Shown here: one piece after another, positions 6,266-7,939 of the stretch | How the letters are laid out: each line of letters opens with the position of its first letter | How positions within the stretch are numbered: position 1 is the first letter of the stretch | Origin: Acidobacteriota bacterium | GTDB taxonomy: Bacteria; Acidobacteriota; Terriglobia; Terriglobales; Acidobacteriaceae | Reading direction: 5' to 3' | Length of the DNA: 7,939 nt | NCBI GenBank assembly: GCA_025353435.1 | Contig: JANXQR010000293.1 | Span: forward strand, 1 to 7,939 | Translations under genes and position numbers: made by a program | Notes under the pieces: generated by a model | Seen by the model: the letters and a program-made list of their open reading frames with translations, nothing else | What the model was told of the DNA's origin: nothing | Database searches by the model: none

Positions 6266-7018
6266 CTAATTTCCCCCTGCCACCAGCGGCGCTCCAGGAT
6301 CAACCTGGTACGTTCCGTAGTCGATGGTCAGCACCGCCTTGCCGCCCAACCTCACATCCGTATCGCTTTCGTTCTTCGCAGGAAGCCAGAAGCTCCCCGT
6401 CTTCAAATACCGATGATGAATTGCGGTGCTCGAAATCCAGAACGACGGATTCTTTGCCGGCGATGCCTCAATCCGGGCAAGCGCAAAATCCGTCGCATCC
6501 ACCCAGATCTTGCCTCGATACAAATATTTGTTATCCGTCAACGGTTCAACCATAAGCACATAAGCCGCGCGGCCCTCAACGTTCTCCATCCCAGCCAGCT
6601 TGAAGTTATAGTTGGCCGACGTAAGATCCGTTGAATGCTGCTTCGATGCATCCGTTTCGCTCTCCAGCAGCCGCTTCAGCACCTTGTCGATCAGCAGCTT
6701 CGATCCGCTCTGCGAAATAATACGGAAAGTCTTCCCCGACCCAACCTCATAGTCGGCATCCACTTCCATCTGCGCCGCAATTTTCGCTGCAAATCCCCGA
6801 TACTCCACAGCATAGTGGCGCACCGAATGGTAGTGCTTCAGCGCCGCAGCCCGCGCCAGGTTGTGCCCCTGCATCTCGTCAACAACCTGCGCCGCCGTCA
6901 AAGCGTGAGCAGCCACCGGGGATGGACCTGCCGTCTGCCCGGACACAATTCCCGGCGCAGCGCAGACCATCCACAAGATGCCCGCCACGGACACTTGCAC
7001 TCTGTGGGATAACTTCAT
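6266..7018 (-). CDS. Exported LolA/outer-membrane lipoprotein-sorting-like protein
   Basis: The 250-residue product starts with a signal peptide: MKLSHR, hydrophobic VQVSVAGILWMVCAAPGIV, with probable cleavage after VSG or SGQ near 26-28. The mature chain begins with a helix (TAAQVVDEMQ, 41-50), followed by repeated amphipathic strands. It also has KYLYRGKIWVDATDFALARIEA (164-185), the beta-strand repeat seen in LolA/LppX/outer membrane lipoprotein-sorting proteins, which cradle a lipid or lipoprotein acyl chain in a curved beta sheet. Role and cargo are inferred from that fold only. The ATG at 7018 is preferred to an in-frame TTG at 7147 because it leaves a clean signal peptide. No Shine-Dalgarno precedes it. 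It is convergent with the glycosyltransferase gene, with stops 20 bases apart, and divergent from the fucosidase gene. Confidence 0.72.
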   Translation of the reverse strand: MKLSHRVQVSVAGILWMVCAAPGIVSGQTAGPSPVAAHALTAAQVVDEMQGHNLARAAALKHYHSVRHYAVEYRGFAAKIAAQMEVDADYEVGSGKTFRIISQSGSKLLIDKVLKRLLESETDASKQHSTDLTSANYNFKLAGMENVEGRAAYVLMVEPLTDNKYLYRGKIWVDATDFALARIEASPAKNPSFWISSTAIHHRYLKTGSFWLPAKNESDTDVRLGGKAVLTIDYGTYQVDPGAPLVAGGN

Positions 7019-7029
7019 CGTGATGAGAA

Positions 7030-7059
7030 ACAATACTTTAATGATATCGCGAATGTCGA
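7030..7059 (-). promoter_or_regulatory. Candidate promoter of the LolA-like gene
   Basis: Read on the minus strand, TCGACA (7059-7054, 5 of 6 to the -35) and TATTGT (7035-7030, 4 of 6 to the -10) are 18 bases apart. The predicted transcript would start within a few bases of the ATG at 7018, giving an almost leaderless message. That fits the absence of a Shine-Dalgarno there. Confidence 0.3.
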
Positions 7060-7124
7060 CTCCGGATCGCTCAAACTCAATTCCATCCTGTGCTTTAGAC
7101 GCCAATCCCTTCACTCCGCAATCC

Positions 7125-7138
7125 TTAAAGCGTTTGCA
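7125..7138. promoter_or_regulatory. Possible LacI-family operator in the divergent spacer
   Basis: TTAAAGCGTTTGCA is an imperfect palindrome centred on CG. Read on the other strand it is TGCAAACGCTTTAA, which has the TGnAAnCGnTT pattern typical of LacI/CcpA-type regulator sites, although the outer right half-site is poor. It lies 34 bases before the fucosidase ATG and about 105 bases from the LolA-like start. Regulation of a sugar-cleaving enzyme by a LacI-type repressor would make sense, but no regulator gene is in the window. Confidence 0.2.
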
Positions 7139-7171
7139 GTAGGTCAACCCCGCAATTTACGATGCAGCGTC

Positions 7172-7939
7172 ATGAAAAAACCTGTTCTCTGGTATTCTCT
7201 GCTCGTCTTTTTGGCTGCACCGTTCCTTTTTGCTCAGTCCGGAACCCCCTCCGACCCCCTCGCCCCCACCCTCGGCGTGAAATCCGCCGCCGACATCGAC
7301 CGCGAATGGCAGCAGTCCGTCTCCAAGTACGACGCCGAGCGCAACCGCCTCCTCGCCGAGGCTGACCGCCAAGCCAGCGACGGCCCCTATCGCCCCGACT
7401 GGGGCACCCTGAATAAGTACCAGCAGCCGCAGTGGTACAAGGATGCCAAGTTCGGCATCTTCATCCACTGGGGCGTCTACTCCGTCCCCGCCGCTGAAAA
7501 CGAGTGGTACCCGCGCAACATGTACCGCCCCAAGGAAGGCGCCTACAAGAACTTCCATGACCACTTCGCCAACGGCGACGAATCCAAGGGTTATAAGGAC
7601 CTGATCCCGCTCTTTCGCGCCGAAAAGTTTGACGCCTCCGCCTGGGCCAGGCTCTTCAAGGAAGCCGGCGCCCAGTACGTGGTGCCCGTCGCGGAGCACC
7701 ACGATGGCTTCTCCATGTACGACTCCGGCCTCTCCGACTGGACCGTGGTCAAAATGGGCCCCAAGCGCGACACTCTCGCTGAGCTCTCAAAAGCCGTCCG
7801 TGCCCAGGGCCTCCACTTCGGCCTCAGCTCCCATCGCGCCGAGCACAACTTCTTCTACGACGGCGGCCGCTCCATCCGATCTGACGTCAACGACCCAAAA
7901 TACGCCTCCCTCTACGGCCCCGCCCACGAGTGGTTCGAG
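7172..7939 (+). CDS. GH29 alpha-L-fucosidase, exported, 3' end beyond the window
   Basis: The first 256 codons are open to the last base of the window, so the gene is partial. The protein has a signal peptide (MKKPVLWYSLLVFLAAPFLFA, cleavage likely before or after AQ at 21-22), a helical linker (about 38-68), then the GH29 catalytic (beta/alpha)8 barrel. Landmarks are KFGIFIHWGVYSVPA (93-107), EWYPRNMY (111-118), QYVVPVAEHHDGFSMYDS (168-185) and GLHFGLSSHRAEH (213-225), all in the family's order. GH29 enzymes remove terminal alpha-L-fucose from glycans by a retaining mechanism. The nucleophile aspartate lies further along the protein, outside the window, so catalytic completeness cannot be judged. 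The enzyme would act in the periplasm or outside the cell. No Shine-Dalgarno precedes the ATG; a weak TTGCAG/TACGAT pair (7134-7139, 7158-7163) could be its promoter. Codons are strongly C-ending. Confidence 0.92.
   Translation, partial: MKKPVLWYSLLVFLAAPFLFAQSGTPSDPLAPTLGVKSAADIDREWQQSVSKYDAERNRLLAEADRQASDGPYRPDWGTLNKYQQPQWYKDAKFGIFIHWGVYSVPAAENEWYPRNMYRPKEGAYKNFHDHFANGDESKGYKDLIPLFRAEKFDASAWARLFKEAGAQYVVPVAEHHDGFSMYDSGLSDWTVVKMGPKRDTLAELSKAVRAQGLHFGLSSHRAEHNFFYDGGRSIRSDVNDPKYASLYGPAHEWFE

Noticed and set aside
7019..7147. TTG-initiated 43-residue extension of the LolA-like protein
   Set aside because: It would precede a clean signal peptide at ATG 7018 and occupies most of the divergent promoter region.
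7157..7702. 181-codon open frame on the minus strand
   Set aside because: Antisense of the GH29 gene. The Gly/Val-rich product reflects C-ending codons on the other strand.
1..7939. CRISPR arrays, transposases, inverted-repeat-bounded elements, rRNA
   Set aside because: No regularly spaced repeats, no transposase-like protein and no RNA gene signatures on either strand. The only tandem repeat is the 7-bp array.

Overview
The window looks like chromosomal DNA from a GC-rich, Gram-negative-type soil bacterium, most plausibly an acidobacterium (Terriglobia/Acidobacteriaceae). This rests on protein flavour, sparse Shine-Dalgarno sequences, CTGTTCC-type intergenic tandem repeats and signal-peptide-bearing proteins of the kind common there. 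It is an inference; there is no rRNA or other marker. I see no tRNA, CRISPR array, transposase, phage gene or plasmid function.

Layout: (a) 1-136 holds a nested two-tier palindrome that ends in a T-rich tract and probably terminates an upstream transcript. (b) 137-1165 (+) is a cytosolic SppA/ClpP-fold protein of the serine dehydrogenase proteinase family. (c) 1308-2339 (+) is a SAM-dependent O-methyltransferase followed by a clear intrinsic terminator. (d) 3939-2410 (-) is a two-gene unit, a small two-helix membrane protein followed three bases later by a long LOG-family (PGGxGTxxE) protein. The 5' end of the LOG reading frame runs through a 7-bp tandem repeat. (e) 3940-4236 is GC-rich and has no convincing gene. 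(f) 4237-4839 (+) is a small secreted protein of unknown function. (g) 5022-6245 (+) is a GT4 glycosyltransferase strongly resembling SQD2/SqdX, the enzyme that completes sulfoquinovosyl diacylglycerol. (h) 7018-6266 (-), convergent with the previous gene and only 20 bases from it, is an exported LolA/lipoprotein-sorting-like protein. (i) 7172 to the window end (+), divergent from the previous gene, is an exported GH29 alpha-L-fucosidase cut by the window edge.

The genes do not form one pathway. Apart from the minus-strand pair they appear to be single-gene units: housekeeping or stress proteolysis, small-molecule methylation, nucleotide or cytokinin-type hydrolysis, glycolipid synthesis, envelope lipid/lipoprotein handling and polysaccharide breakdown. 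I found no clear undescribed multi-gene system. The items most worth a second look are the SQD2-like glycosyltransferase, the 7-bp repeat at the LOG start, the nested palindrome, and the divergent fucosidase region with a LacI-like site.
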